From Paenibacillus sp. R14(2021) (GTDB taxonomy: Bacteria; Bacillota; Bacilli; Paenibacillales; Paenibacillaceae): a stretch of DNA of 64,000 bases. The translations under genes and the position numbers were made by a program. Within the stretch, counting starts at the first letter, position 1. The number at the start of each line of letters is the position of its first letter. Below the pieces are notes generated by a model, which was not told the DNA's origin, made no database searches, and worked only from the letters and a program-made list of their open reading frames with translations. The stretch is from the NCBI RefSeq assembly GCF_019431355.1, contig NZ_CP080269.1, positions 5,513,001-5,577,000 of the forward strand. The letters run 5' to 3'. Below, piece after piece: positions 1 to 8,576 of this stretch.

Positions 1-1251
1 TACCGGATGCAGATCTTTGATCACTCCACGACAGGCATGCACTGGCAAATCCACAAGGGCGGGGGCTTTCATTACCACGAAGCGGAGAAACGGGGCGAAG
101 CACTGCCGGTTTCCGTCTTCCTAGGAGGCCCTCCGGCATTGATCGCATCGGCGATCGCACCGGTTCCGGAGCATTTGCCCGAGCTGCTGCTCGCTTCGCT
201 GATTACCGGCGGCAAGCTCCAGGTCGTACAGGACCCGCATGGCAGCCACCGCATTCCCGCGCAAGCGGAGTTTGTGATGAGCGGCAGCGTAGCGCCGCAT
301 GTCCGCCGCCCCGAAGGACCGTTCGGCGATCATTACGGCTATTACTCGTGGACACATGATTTTCCTGTGTTTGACGTCAGCCATATGTGGCATCGTAAGG
401 ATGCGATCTATCCCGCGACCATCGTTGGCAAGCCCCGCCAAGAGGATTATTACTTGGGAGATTTTCTGCAGCGGCTGCTGTCGCCGGCTTTCCCGCTTGC
501 AATGCCCGGCGTTAAGGATTTATGGACCTATGCGGAGACAGGCTTTCACGCGCTTGCGGCGGCAGTTGTCCGAGAGAGTTATTCGCGCGAAGCACTCGGC
601 ACCGCATTCCGTATTCTCGGCGAAGGCCAGTTGACGCTGACCAAATATTTGATGATTACCGATCAGCCGGTGGATCTTGCCAACTTCCCGCAGCTAATGG
701 AGACGGTGCTGGAACGGTTCAGACCCGAGACTGATTTGTTCGTCTTCGATAAAACTTCGCATGACACGCTGGATTATACGGGCGGCAAGCTGAACCATGG
801 CAGCAAGGCAGTCATGCTTGGCGTCGGTGAAGCGATTAGGGAGCTGCCGTCCAGCTATAACGAAGGCGCGATCGATGAGGTTACGGACGCACAGGTCTAT
901 TGCCGCGGCTGTCTCGTCGTATCCGGCGCTTCTTACGAGCAGGAGCCGGAGCTGGCGCAGCGTCTGCTGAGCAGGCTTCGCGAACGGGGCACCGCATGGC
1001 CGCTTGTTATACTGGCCGACGATGCTACCATCGCGGCGGCGCAGACACCGTTCCTCTGGACGGTATTTACGCGCTTCAATCCCGCGGATGATATTTATGC
1101 GGAAACCAAGCTCAGACGTCACCACCTCGGCTATGATTTGCCGATCGTCATCGATGCCCGCATGAAGCCGGGCTATCCGGACGAGCTCGTTCCCCGTGAA
1201 GATATTGTGAAACTGGTGGACAGCAAGTGGAAGACCTATTTTAAGGCATAA
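1..1251 (+). CDS. UbiD-family decarboxylase, C-terminal part (5' end outside window)
   Basis: The reading frame is open from the first base (codons Tyr-Arg precede the first Met), so the N-terminus lies upstream and about 416 residues are visible. UbiD enzymes use prenylated FMN to decarboxylate aromatic acids. The fragment carries the family signature RPEGPFGDHYGYY near visible residues 103-115, with the conserved acidic residues, and the block around PVSVFLGGPPA. The C-terminal half resembles the UbiD-type decarboxylases of futalosine-pathway organisms. With mqnE and mqnC in the same window, a late decarboxylation step in menaquinone synthesis is a reasonable inference, but phenolic-acid decarboxylation cannot be excluded. 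The next gene starts 24 bases downstream, suggesting an operon. Confidence 0.85.
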   Translation, partial: YRMQIFDHSTTGMHWQIHKGGGFHYHEAEKRGEALPVSVFLGGPPALIASAIAPVPEHLPELLLASLITGGKLQVVQDPHGSHRIPAQAEFVMSGSVAPHVRRPEGPFGDHYGYYSWTHDFPVFDVSHMWHRKDAIYPATIVGKPRQEDYYLGDFLQRLLSPAFPLAMPGVKDLWTYAETGFHALAAAVVRESYSREALGTAFRILGEGQLTLTKYLMITDQPVDLANFPQLMETVLERFRPETDLFVFDKTSHDTLDYTGGKLNHGSKAVMLGVGEAIRELPSSYNEGAIDEVTDAQVYCRGCLVVSGASYEQEPELAQRLLSRLRERGTAWPLVILADDATIAAAQTPFLWTVFTRFNPADDIYAETKLRRHHLGYDLPIVIDARMKPGYPDELVPREDIVKLVDSKWKTYFKA

Positions 1252-1275
1252 TACCCATTTCGGGAGGATATGACG

Positions 1276-1980
1276 ATGCTCCGAATTCTGTTTGGCGAAC
1301 CGCCCCGCAAGACGGAAGGCAAGCTGCTTGAGACGATCCAGGCAATGGAGCAGTATGCAGCCCTGCTGAGCAAGCTGATCCAGCAGGGTCAGGACGCCGA
1401 TCATAAGCTGCGCAAGTATGAGATCTACACGAAGGGTCTTATCTCGTCGCTGGATGAATTGGAGCAAAGTCAATATGCAGCTCGCAAGTATGGCGCGCTG
1501 ATTACTTCGATGACGATTGAAGCCATGTCGGTTGAAGAAATGATGTACTACCGCCGCCATGTTTATTTTGACAAGAACGCTTTCATTCGCTTGTTCGCGC
1601 TGCTGGACAAGCTCGGGACGCTCATGAATGATTACCTTGGCTTGCAGACGGAGCGCGTCAAGGCGCATTTTTCCTACTTTACCGTACTGCGCACCTTATT
1701 TCAGCGAAATGTTTATCCTGAATTGACCCTCCCGCTGCATATGCTGAAGGAGGAGCATAAGGAAGCGATGAATCGGCTGCGCAAACGCCGCAACACGGAG
1801 ATTCATTATATGAATTCCGAGATGCAGGATGATTTGAAGCAAAATCAAGAAGCATACTCCGAACAGCACCGATTGGAAAATATCGAGCAGCAAACGCAGG
1901 ATCTTGCACAGTTGATGGACCTTGTATTGGATACGCTGAAGCTGACCTTTCACCACGCCTACCGCCAGATGAAGAAATGA
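1276..1980 (+). CDS. Cthe_2314-like HEPN domain protein
   Basis: Alpha-helical protein of 234 residues. The motif RNTEIH near residues 172-177 fits the R-x4-6-H signature of HEPN domains, and the overall pattern recalls the Cthe_2314 HEPN family. HEPN proteins are often RNases or partners of nucleotidyltransferases, but no antitoxin-like partner lies next to this one. The ATG at 1276 is preferred over 1270 because GGAGG at 1263-1267 is then 8 bases away. It sits between the UbiD-like gene and an SDR gene with short gaps, so it is probably co-transcribed with them. Its substrate and role are unknown. Confidence 0.6.
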   Translation: MLRILFGEPPRKTEGKLLETIQAMEQYAALLSKLIQQGQDADHKLRKYEIYTKGLISSLDELEQSQYAARKYGALITSMTIEAMSVEEMMYYRRHVYFDKNAFIRLFALLDKLGTLMNDYLGLQTERVKAHFSYFTVLRTLFQRNVYPELTLPLHMLKEEHKEAMNRLRKRRNTEIHYMNSEMQDDLKQNQEAYSEQHRLENIEQQTQDLAQLMDLVLDTLKLTFHHAYRQMKK

Positions 1981-2002
1981 AGCTGACTTAGGAGGGGTGC
2001 CC

Positions 2003-2791
2003 ATGGAGCTGAGAGGAAGAACAGCCCTAATTACCGGAAGTGCCAAAGGCTTAGGCAAAATGACCGCCATAACGCTTGCCGCGATGGGCTGCGATATCGT
2101 ACTGAACTACGTGAACAGCGAACAGGAAGCACGGCTTTTGTCCGCAGAGATCGCCCATCAGTACGGCGTCAGAGCGACCGCCGTTCAAGCGGATATCGCG
2201 GATGCAGCTGATGTCGAACGCTTGGCGCAAACGGCGCAGGCTTGGTCATCCAGCGGCAGCATCGATATTCTGATCAATAACGCAGGGCCGTTCATACGGG
2301 AGCGCAGGCTGTTTAGCGCTTACGAGACGGCAGATATTGCGCGGCTGTTGAACGGCAATCTGCTCGGCGTAATGCTGCTCGACCATCATCTCCTGCCAGG
2401 CATGCGCGGACGGCAGTGGGGACGCATTATCCACTTCGGATTCGGTCATGCCGGAGAGGGACGTGCTTGGCCGCACCGAGCGGTGTATGCAACGGCAAAG
2501 ACAGGCCTTGTTTCGTTTACGAAGACGCTTGCGGTAGAAGAAGCGGGCAATGGCATTACTGTACATATGATTTGTCCCGGCGATATTCGAGGCATGAATA
2601 AGGAACGGACGATTGCCGAGGTTGCCGGAGAGCCGGATGACGAATCGCCGAGCGGCCGGCCGGGAAGCGGAGAAGACATTGCACGCGTAATAGCCTTCCT
2701 TTGCTTGCCCCAGTCGGATTATTTGACCGGGAACATACTGGATGTCACCGGCGGGTTCGACCCGATCAAGACCTCAATTAAAGCGAATTGA
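2003..2791 (+). CDS. SDR-family oxidoreductase
   Basis: Short-chain dehydrogenase/reductase of 262 residues. It has the Rossmann glycine motif TGSAKGLGK near the N-terminus, an NNAG motif, and the catalytic Tyr-Lys pair in YATAK. The family reduces or oxidises carbonyl/hydroxyl groups with NAD(P)H; the substrate cannot be read from the sequence. An upstream GTG at 1997 lies inside the ribosome-binding site AGGAGGGG, so ATG 2003 is the start. It follows the HEPN gene by 22 bases and ends at a strong terminator, making it the last gene of the probable UbiD-HEPN-SDR operon. A FabG-like role is possible, but there are no fatty-acid genes nearby. Confidence 0.85.
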   Translation: MELRGRTALITGSAKGLGKMTAITLAAMGCDIVLNYVNSEQEARLLSAEIAHQYGVRATAVQADIADAADVERLAQTAQAWSSSGSIDILINNAGPFIRERRLFSAYETADIARLLNGNLLGVMLLDHHLLPGMRGRQWGRIIHFGFGHAGEGRAWPHRAVYATAKTGLVSFTKTLAVEEAGNGITVHMICPGDIRGMNKERTIAEVAGEPDDESPSGRPGSGEDIARVIAFLCLPQSDYLTGNILDVTGGFDPIKTSIKAN

Positions 2792-2804
2792 ATCAACCTA
2801 ACAA

Positions 2805-2834
2805 AAAGAGTCTTGCCTACAGGCAAGACTCTTT
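2805..2834. terminator. Bidirectional intrinsic terminator
   Basis: A perfect 14-bp inverted repeat (AAAGAGTCTTGCCT and its complement) with A-rich and T-rich flanks lies between the convergent SDR and yutI genes. It can serve both strands. Confidence 0.85.
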
Positions 2835-2867
2835 CATGTAAATAGTGGTCGAACGCGAGGTCATGTC

Positions 2868-3113
2868 TTAGAATACTTGCATAACCTCTTGAACGCCTTC
2901 GACTTCCTCAAGCAGCGCACGTTCGATACCTGCTTTGAGCGTAATTGTCGAACTTGGGCAGCTGCCGCAAGCACCCATCAAACGGAGCTTAACGATGCCG
3001 TCCTCTACATCAACGAGCTCAACGTCGCCGCCATCCCGCTGCAAGAACGGGCGGAGCTTGTCAAGAACATCCAATACTTCATCGTACATCGTGCTTTGTG
3101 CTTGTTCACTCAT
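2868..3113 (-). CDS. yutI: NifU-like (Nfu) iron-sulfur scaffold protein
   Basis: An 81-residue protein that consists only of the NifU C-terminal domain. The CxxC pair (GACGSCPSS, Cys49 and Cys52) binds a transient Fe-S cluster for delivery to apoproteins. Length and sequence match YutI-type proteins of Bacillales. The start ATG has AAAGGAGTGG six bases upstream, and a TATAAT-like -10 lies just before that. It is divergent from yuzB and close to a yutJ-like gene, the grouping also found in B. subtilis. The role is cytoplasmic Fe-S cluster maturation. Confidence 0.9.
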   Translation of the reverse strand: MSEQAQSTMYDEVLDVLDKLRPFLQRDGGDVELVDVEDGIVKLRLMGACGSCPSSTITLKAGIERALLEEVEGVQEVMQVF

Positions 3114-3200
3114 TGCAATCCACTCCTTTCTCCCCTATTATAGTACAAAGCAGAACAATTGAAAATGGATATCAGTATCTAGAGGCAAGGTGATTCTCAT

Positions 3201-3473
3201 ATGTTGAAACCAATTATAGAATTTTGTGCAAGCAATATGCATCATGGCACTGATCAATTAATGAAGAAGCTTGAGGCAAATCCTGACTATGAAGTCATTG
3301 AATATGGCTGTTTAGGCAACTGCGGCGAATGCTATCTTGTCCCATTCGGGCTTGTGAACGGGGAGATCGTCGCGGCTGTAACCGTTGAAGAGCTGGAAGA
3401 GAAAATAATGGTCTCCATCAAGGAACAGCAGGAGGAGCGCGAAGCGCTGGATCGGCTCATCGACGATATGTAG
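3201..3473 (+). CDS. yuzB: YuzB family protein (DUF1450)
   Basis: A 90-residue protein with a CxxxxCxxC cluster (GCLGNCGEC) near residues 36-44, typical of the YuzB/DUF1450 family, which has a thioredoxin- or ferredoxin-like look. The function of the family is not established; the cysteines suggest metal or Fe-S binding. The start ATG has AAGGTGAT upstream. Its neighbours yutI and yutJ repeat the B. subtilis arrangement, supporting the assignment. The C-terminal third is strongly charged and probably helical. Confidence 0.85.
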   Translation: MLKPIIEFCASNMHHGTDQLMKKLEANPDYEVIEYGCLGNCGECYLVPFGLVNGEIVAAVTVEELEEKIMVSIKEQQEEREALDRLIDDM

Positions 3474-3505
3474 CGGTCGATGAGTCTTGCCTGCATGCTG
3501 CTATT

Positions 3506-4573
3506 TTAACCAAAGTGATGTTTCGACATCCATAACACGCCGCTTTTTACGAGTCGCGGCACGCGGCCCTTCATCGTTGTTTTGCCCATGAGACCAAAGC
3601 CGTCCTTCTTGCCGAGCGATCCAAGCACGCCTTTGAGCTTGATTTTGCCGAGCTTCGGCGTTTTGCCGCTCCACATTGCCTGCATGACTTCAGCGACCTG
3701 CTTGCCTTGTCCTTCAGCGGCTTGAGCGCTTGGCGAGAAAGGAAGCGAGGCGCAGTCGCCTACAATAAAGACGTCGTTGTAATCCGGCAATTGATGGTGT
3801 TCATTGATGATAAGCCTGCCTTGGTTGTCCTTCGGCAAATTCATCCGCTGCACAAGCGGAACCGGCTGGATGCCCGCCGTCCATACCGTGACGTCGGAGA
3901 GCATTGGAGTCGTGCTGTTTGCATCGTGCAGACAGCCCTCTTCCAGCTTGTTTAAGTTAATGTTACCAAGCATTTGAACTTCATGCTCGATAAACCAAGA
4001 GGAGACGTATTCCTGCAATTTACCCGGGAAGGCGGAGAGAATGCTTGGACCTCTGTCAATGATGCGAATATTCAAGTCCGGACGGCTTTCACGGAGCTCT
4101 GCCGCTACTTCAACGCCGCTAAGTCCGCCGCCGACGATGGATACCTGGCCGTAAGGCTTAACATCATTGAGAGCCAAGTAGGTTTTACGCGAAGCGGAAA
4201 GGGTTTGAATGCTGTTGGAGTAGAGCTCCGCTCCTTCAATGCCATGATATTTGTCCGTGCAGCCTAGCGCGACGACGAGCCATTCGTATTCCAGCGGATC
4301 TTGACCGGCCATCACGATATGCTTCTCGTCCAAGTTGATATCGGTCACTTCGCCATAAGTCACGATGAGACGAGGATCGGAAGGGAAAGCAACGCGCAGC
4401 TCCATATCGCAAGAAGTCCCCGCAACAAGCGCATAATATTCGGTTTTTAATCCTTGGTACGGCATTCTGTCGATCAAGACAACAACGGTATCATCAGGAA
4501 GTTCGCCTTCAAGCAGCGAGTGCGCAACTGTGAGGCCGCCGTAGCCTCCACCCAAAATAACAAATCTTTTCAT
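3506..4573 (-). CDS. yutJ: YutJ-like FAD-dependent NADH dehydrogenase
   Basis: Flavoprotein of 355 residues of the type II NADH dehydrogenase superfamily. The N-terminal FAD-binding motif is ILGGGYGGL, a second dinucleotide motif is VGGGLSGVEVA near residue 148, and a C-terminal FAD motif is VFIVGDCAS. It would oxidise NAD(P)H and reduce quinone or another acceptor at the membrane surface. ATG 4573 is chosen over the TTG four codons upstream because the flavin motif begins directly after MKRF. Its place beside yuzB and yutI supports YutJ. It is shorter than the second NDH-2 at 11.4 kb, so the two are paralogs with possibly different donors. Confidence 0.85.
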   Translation of the reverse strand: MKRFVILGGGYGGLTVAHSLLEGELPDDTVVVLIDRMPYQGLKTEYYALVAGTSCDMELRVAFPSDPRLIVTYGEVTDINLDEKHIVMAGQDPLEYEWLVVALGCTDKYHGIEGAELYSNSIQTLSASRKTYLALNDVKPYGQVSIVGGGLSGVEVAAELRESRPDLNIRIIDRGPSILSAFPGKLQEYVSSWFIEHEVQMLGNINLNKLEEGCLHDANSTTPMLSDVTVWTAGIQPVPLVQRMNLPKDNQGRLIINEHHQLPDYNDVFIVGDCASLPFSPSAQAAEGQGKQVAEVMQAMWSGKTPKLGKIKLKGVLGSLGKKDGFGLMGKTTMKGRVPRLVKSGVLWMSKHHFG

Positions 4574-4647
4574 GGATAATCCCAACTTTCTTTGTAGGCA
4601 ATAAGTGCTGTCTGTCTGTAGTGTTTAAGAGTAGTATATACATGACA

Positions 4648-4682
4648 GACCTTCGCAATCAGAACTCGTCTGTGCGAAGGTC
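4648..4682. terminator. Stem-loop after mqnE
   Basis: A perfect 10-bp stem (GACCTTCGCA and its complement) with a 15-base loop sits 13 bases after the mqnE stop. There is no clear U-run on the mqnE side, so termination is only probable. Confidence 0.45.
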
Positions 4683-4695
4683 AAGGGAAAACTTG

Positions 4696-5799
4696 TTATT
4701 CAAATACCCGAACTTCATTATAAAATGTGTCTCGTTCTACCGGGATTCGTCCTGCTCCTTTAATGAGCCAGATCAGATCCTCGCGTGTGATGCCCTCCGG
4801 TGTCAATGCGCCTGCAGCGTGACTGATTCTTTCTTTGACCATCGTGCCGTGAACGTCGGAAGCGCCCATTGTAAGCGCTACCTGAGTCAATTGCGTCCCG
4901 ATATTTATAAAATAAGCTTTAATATGCTGGAAATTATCGAGCATGAGGCGGCTGATCGCAATGGCTTTCAGGTCGTCGAATGCAGAATTCCGGCGGCGGA
5001 TGCTTGCTTTCGGACTAATCGGCTGCATGGATAGCGGGATGAACACTTGGAAGCCGTTCGTTTCATCCTGCAGATCGCGGATTTGGAGCATGTGATGGAT
5101 GCGGTCTTCTTTCTTTTCGACGGAGCCGTAAAGCATGGTCGTGTGTGTACGAAGGCCGAGATTATGGGCAACGCGGTGAACTTCAAGATATTGCGAAACG
5201 TCGGCTTTATCGACACGCATTTTTTTGCGGTATTCGTCGGAGAGGATTTCGGCACCGCCGCCTGTCAAGCTTTGAAGGCCTGCTTTCATTAATTCTTCAA
5301 TGACTTCTTTGTAGCTTAGTCCGCTGATGCGGGAGAAGAAGTCGATTTCCGCAGCTGTATAGGCTTTAAGCGCAACATCCGGGAAACGCTCGTTCAATGC
5401 TTTCAAGGAATCCACATAGTATTGGAACGGTACATGCGGGTTATGTCCGCCAACGATGTGGAATTCACGCACATCCGAATGGATATGCTGTTCGACGTAT
5501 GCAATCATCTCTGCTCCGCTCAGTGTATAGGCGCCTTCTTGGCCCTCGTCCTTGCGGAAATTGCAGAACGCGCAGTGCGCTTCGCATACGTTCGTGAAGT
5601 ACAGGCTCATGTTTTCAATAAAGTAGACCTTGCGGCCGTTTTTCTTCAGATTCACTTCATTGGCCAGTTGGCCAATCGTGAGCAAGTCGTCGGAGCGATA
5701 TAGAAACTCTCCGTCTTCACGCGTTAGACGTTCGCCTGCACGAACCTTCTCCACGATCGCTTGCATCTGTTTGATTTCTGTCGGTAATGCCACATTCAT
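4696..5799 (-). CDS. mqnE: Aminofutalosine synthase MqnE (radical SAM)
   Basis: A 367-residue radical SAM enzyme that joins 3-[(1-carboxyvinyl)oxy]benzoate with SAM to give 6-amino-6-deoxyfutalosine, an early step of futalosine-pathway menaquinone synthesis. The 4Fe-4S motif CEAHCAFC is at residues 72-79, and TGGGAEI matches the MqnE/MqnC/CofH superfamily. The frame stays open 60 codons upstream, but ATG 5799 has AAGGAGG at good spacing and gives the usual family length. It is followed by a stem-loop and stands alone; mqnC is 40 kb away, so the pathway genes are scattered. Confidence 0.92.
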   Translation of the reverse strand: MNVALPTEIKQMQAIVEKVRAGERLTREDGEFLYRSDDLLTIGQLANEVNLKKNGRKVYFIENMSLYFTNVCEAHCAFCNFRKDEGQEGAYTLSGAEMIAYVEQHIHSDVREFHIVGGHNPHVPFQYYVDSLKALNERFPDVALKAYTAAEIDFFSRISGLSYKEVIEELMKAGLQSLTGGGAEILSDEYRKKMRVDKADVSQYLEVHRVAHNLGLRTHTTMLYGSVEKKEDRIHHMLQIRDLQDETNGFQVFIPLSMQPISPKASIRRRNSAFDDLKAIAISRLMLDNFQHIKAYFINIGTQLTQVALTMGASDVHGTMVKERISHAAGALTPEGITREDLIWLIKGAGRIPVERDTFYNEVRVFE

Positions 5800-6015
5800 G
5801 ACGGCTTCCTCCTTGTCCGCCGGGCACACAATTACTGGTCCGGTGTGAAAGTATAAAGAATTTAATACTTTGTGAAAAAAATTACTTTCTTCTTCCCTAA
5901 AAACCCCCACAAACAGCTCACCATGATTATAAACCTCATTCCAAAGTGCGGCAACTATTAACTCATCCCAACGAACCAAATGGCTGGAAGAGATTTTCTA
6001 AACCCGCTGCCAGTT

Positions 6016-6043
6016 TTGATCTGGCATGTTTTTGCAGTACAAT
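6016..6043 (+). promoter_or_regulatory. SigA-type promoter before the hemolysin III gene
   Basis: TTGATC, a 16-base spacer and TACAAT lie 40 bases before the start codon. Confidence 0.55.
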
Positions 6044-6082
6044 AAAAGCAGACATAAGAAATCAACAGATAAGAGGTCAAAC

Positions 6083-6727
6083 ATGGCGAATACACACACC
6101 TATTCCAGGCGAGAAGAAATCGCGAATGCCATAACGCACGGCTTCGGCTCGATGTTAAGCGTTGCAGCGCTGGTGCTGCTGATTGTTTTTGCAGTCCTTG
6201 ACGGGGATGCCTTTCATGTGGTCAGCTTTACGATTTACGGCTCGATGATGCTGCTGCTCTATGTAGCGTCTACGCTCGTGCACAGTTTCCCGGAAGGCAA
6301 ATGGAAGCGGATATTCGAAATTATCGATCATGCCTGCATCTATTTGTTTATCGCCGGCACCTATACGCCGATCGTGCTTCATGGCGTTAAAGGCACAGAG
6401 GGCTGGACGTTGTTCGGCATCGTGTGGGGACTTGCGTTATGCGGCGTCGTATTCAAGGTTTTCTTCGCTTCCCGGTTTCTATTCACGTCGACCATCGTCT
6501 ATCTACTGATGGGGTGGATGCTTGTCATTGCTTGGGGGCCGCTGAAGGCGAACATCGCTGCGGGCGGTCTGCATCTGCTCCTTGCGGGCGGCTTGCTCTA
6601 TACCTTCGGTACCTTTTTCTATATGTGGCGCAGCTTCAAGTACCATCATGCGGTTTGGCATTTGTTCGTGCTTGGAGGCACGGTGCTTCACTTCTTCGCG
6701 ATTATGCTCTATGTCTTGCCAAGATAA
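6083..6727 (+). CDS. yplQ: Hemolysin III / PAQR-family membrane protein
   Basis: A 214-residue integral membrane protein with about seven hydrophobic segments. It has the hemolysin III signature: ITHGFG near the N-terminus, the H..FPEGKWKR..EIIDHACIY block around residues 62-87, and a late HHAVWHLFVL helix. The conserved histidines fit the zinc site of PAQR/HlyIII proteins. The family is named for a Bacillus cereus pore former, but most bacterial members are not proven toxins and some affect membrane homeostasis. ATG 6083 is chosen because AAGAGGT is five bases upstream; the frame extends further without a better start. It appears monocistronic. Confidence 0.85.
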   Translation: MANTHTYSRREEIANAITHGFGSMLSVAALVLLIVFAVLDGDAFHVVSFTIYGSMMLLLYVASTLVHSFPEGKWKRIFEIIDHACIYLFIAGTYTPIVLHGVKGTEGWTLFGIVWGLALCGVVFKVFFASRFLFTSTIVYLLMGWMLVIAWGPLKANIAAGGLHLLLAGGLLYTFGTFFYMWRSFKYHHAVWHLFVLGGTVLHFFAIMLYVLPR

Positions 6728-6759
6728 GGCACTGCATGCCATCAACGGATATGCGCGTA

Positions 6760-6788
6760 TTGAGTCTGGCATGGAAGTGCAGTATACT
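6760..6788 (+). promoter_or_regulatory. SigA-type promoter before erpA
   Basis: TTGAGT, a 17-base spacer and TATACT, about 50 bases before the erpA start. Confidence 0.65.
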
Positions 6789-6840
6789 TAACTATATAAT
6801 CGTAAGTGAGTTTATGGACGAAGACTGAAGGAGGGGTAAC

Positions 6841-7200
6841 ATGATTACAATCAGCGAATTGGCAAACGAGAAGATCAAAGAAATGCTGGAGGCCGAGGCT
6901 GCACCGGAGTTGTTTCTGCGTGTTGGCGTAAAGGAAGGCGGCTGCAGCGGTTTTTCATACAATATGGGATTTGACGATGCCGTGGCGTCGACCGATCAAG
7001 AGATGGAATTCAATGGACTTAAAGTTGTCGTGGACGGCGACAGCATGAAATACTTGAACGGGCTTGAGATCGATTGGAAGGAAGCCGGCATGGGCGGCGG
7101 GTTCACGATTACGAATCCGAACGCTACCGCAACCTGCGGATGCGGCTCCTCGTTCCGTACGGCGACTGAAGCAGGGAATCCCGCAGCGGAGCCTTGCTAA
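6841..7200 (+). CDS. erpA: A-type iron-sulfur carrier (HesB/IscA/ErpA family)
   Basis: A 119-residue Fe-S carrier. The three invariant cysteines are present: Cys35 in GGCSGF and Cys99/Cys101 in the CGCG motif. The family receives clusters from the SUF scaffold and inserts them into target enzymes. A C-terminal tail of about 15 residues follows the usual end and contains an additional Cys as the last residue, which is unusual. AAGGAGGGG lies six bases before ATG, and promoter and terminator flank the gene, so it is a single-gene unit. Fe-S clients in this window include SdhB, MqnE and MqnC. Confidence 0.9.
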   Translation: MITISELANEKIKEMLEAEAAPELFLRVGVKEGGCSGFSYNMGFDDAVASTDQEMEFNGLKVVVDGDSMKYLNGLEIDWKEAGMGGGFTITNPNATATCGCGSSFRTATEAGNPAAEPC

Positions 7201-7258
7201 GCGAACCGAATATAGAGTTTGCCAAGCAGCCTGCTTGCGCGTATTCTCCATAAATCTG

Positions 7259-7293
7259 CCTTCGTGATCCACATGGATCATGAAGGTTTTTTT
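7259..7293 (+). terminator. Intrinsic terminator of erpA
   Basis: A 12-bp stem (CCTTCGTGATCC paired with its near-complement, one G:U) with an ACAT loop and seven Ts. Confidence 0.9.
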
Positions 7294-7341
7294 ATCGCAG
7301 TTTAAGAGGTGAGAAACGAATCGAGATTGGAGGTGAATGGA

Positions 7342-8292
7342 ATGGGGGCAGAGAACGAACAGCTGGCCACCTTTGCGGGAGGCTGCTTCTGGTGCATGGT
7401 GAAGCCGTTTGATCAGCTGCCCGGTATTGTCTCCGTCGTATCTGGCTATACAGGCGGGCATTCGAGTAATCCAACTTATGATGAGGTCGCTTCTGAAACG
7501 ACTGGACATGCCGAGGCGGTGCAAATTACGTTTCAACCGGCATTGTTCCCCTATGGGCGGCTGCTCGATATTTACTGGCAGCTGATCGACCCTACGGATA
7601 AGGGGGGGCAATTTCAAGATCGCGGATATTCGTACCGGACTGCGATATTCGTACATAATGAAGAGCAGCGGGAGCAAGCCGTAGCCTCTAAGCTTGCGCT
7701 CAAAGCAAGCGGACGATTCAAAGGGCCGATCGTAACCGAAATTGTTCAGGCAAGCACGTTCTATCCGGCGGAGGAGTATCATCAAGACTATTACAAAACC
7801 CATATACGGAATTACAATCTGTACCGAGACCACTCTGGGCGAAATGAGTTTGCCGCAAAATACTGGCATGGCAAGAAAGATAGGGAGCGGCTCAGAAAGC
7901 AGCTGACGGATATCCAATTCGAGGTCACGCAAAACAAAACGACGGAGCCGGCTTTCGAGAACGAGTATTGGGCAAATACGGACGAGGGCATATACGCGGA
8001 TATCGTGAGTGGTGATCCGCTGTTCAGCTCCAAGGATAAATTCGATTCCGGTACAGGCTGGCCGACCTTCTTGAAGCCGCTTGAAGAAGGTTTCCTGACT
8101 CGGGAGGCAGACTTCAGCAGCGGGCTTGTACGGACGGCGATTCGAAGCCGATTATCGAATGCCCATCTCGGGTATCTCATGCAAGAAGGACACCCGCCTT
8201 ACTATCGAATCAATTCTGCCTCGCTGCGATTCATACCCAAAAACAGTCTTGAGCGTGAAGGATACGGAAGGTATGTCTATCTATTTGCATAA
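7342..8292 (+). CDS. msrAB: Fused methionine sulfoxide reductase MsrA-MsrB; MsrB half lacks catalytic Cys
   Basis: A 316-residue fusion. The MsrA half (about 1-165) keeps the active site GGCFWC, with Cys15 and Cys18, and reduces methionine-S-sulfoxide. The MsrB half (about 190-310) is clear from [21 protein letters not shown] and [12 protein letters not shown]. However, the catalytic [11 protein letters not shown] block reads [11 protein letters not shown], so the nucleophilic Cys is Arg (about residue 289). The resolving position is Thr (about 238), and the zinc CxxC pairs are missing. The protein has only the two MsrA cysteines, so R-sulfoxide activity is doubtful. ATG 7342 has GGAGGTG six bases upstream and is preferred over GTG 7309. 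Confidence 0.88.
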   Translation: MGAENEQLATFAGGCFWCMVKPFDQLPGIVSVVSGYTGGHSSNPTYDEVASETTGHAEAVQITFQPALFPYGRLLDIYWQLIDPTDKGGQFQDRGYSYRTAIFVHNEEQREQAVASKLALKASGRFKGPIVTEIVQASTFYPAEEYHQDYYKTHIRNYNLYRDHSGRNEFAAKYWHGKKDRERLRKQLTDIQFEVTQNKTTEPAFENEYWANTDEGIYADIVSGDPLFSSKDKFDSGTGWPTFLKPLEEGFLTREADFSSGLVRTAIRSRLSNAHLGYLMQEGHPPYYRINSASLRFIPKNSLEREGYGRYVYLFA

Positions 8293-8302
8293 CGGTCATT
8301 AC

Positions 8303-8336
8303 AAGAAGGCTTGCGCTCAAGGGCGTAAGCCTTCTT
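8303..8336 (+). terminator. Stem-loop after msrAB
   Basis: A 14-bp stem (AAGAAGGCTTGCGC with one G:U in the other arm) lies ten bases after the stop. The following sequence is only weakly T-rich. Confidence 0.6.
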
Positions 8337-8576
8337 CGCATTTCGCGTTCGTTCTTTGGGCAAGCCTATTCTGAAGGCTGGCGAATCATCCATTCATAAT
8401 GCTGCTTGGAAGATGGAAGTGAGCCTGAACGATTCCTAGGCTATTCCCCGGGCAATAATGCTGCTCCTCTATCAGCCTACTAAATCAGGCGAGTTGACCA
8501 TATCAATCATCCAAGAGTAGAGAGATAGAGAGGCATATGCTGTCTATTAGGATGGTATGAATGGAGGACAAATGAT

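Noticed and set aside
694-1668. Long minus-strand frame (324 codons) opposite the UbiD-like and HEPN genes
   Set aside because: It spans two well-supported plus-strand genes, has biased composition and no ribosome-binding site; it is a shadow frame.
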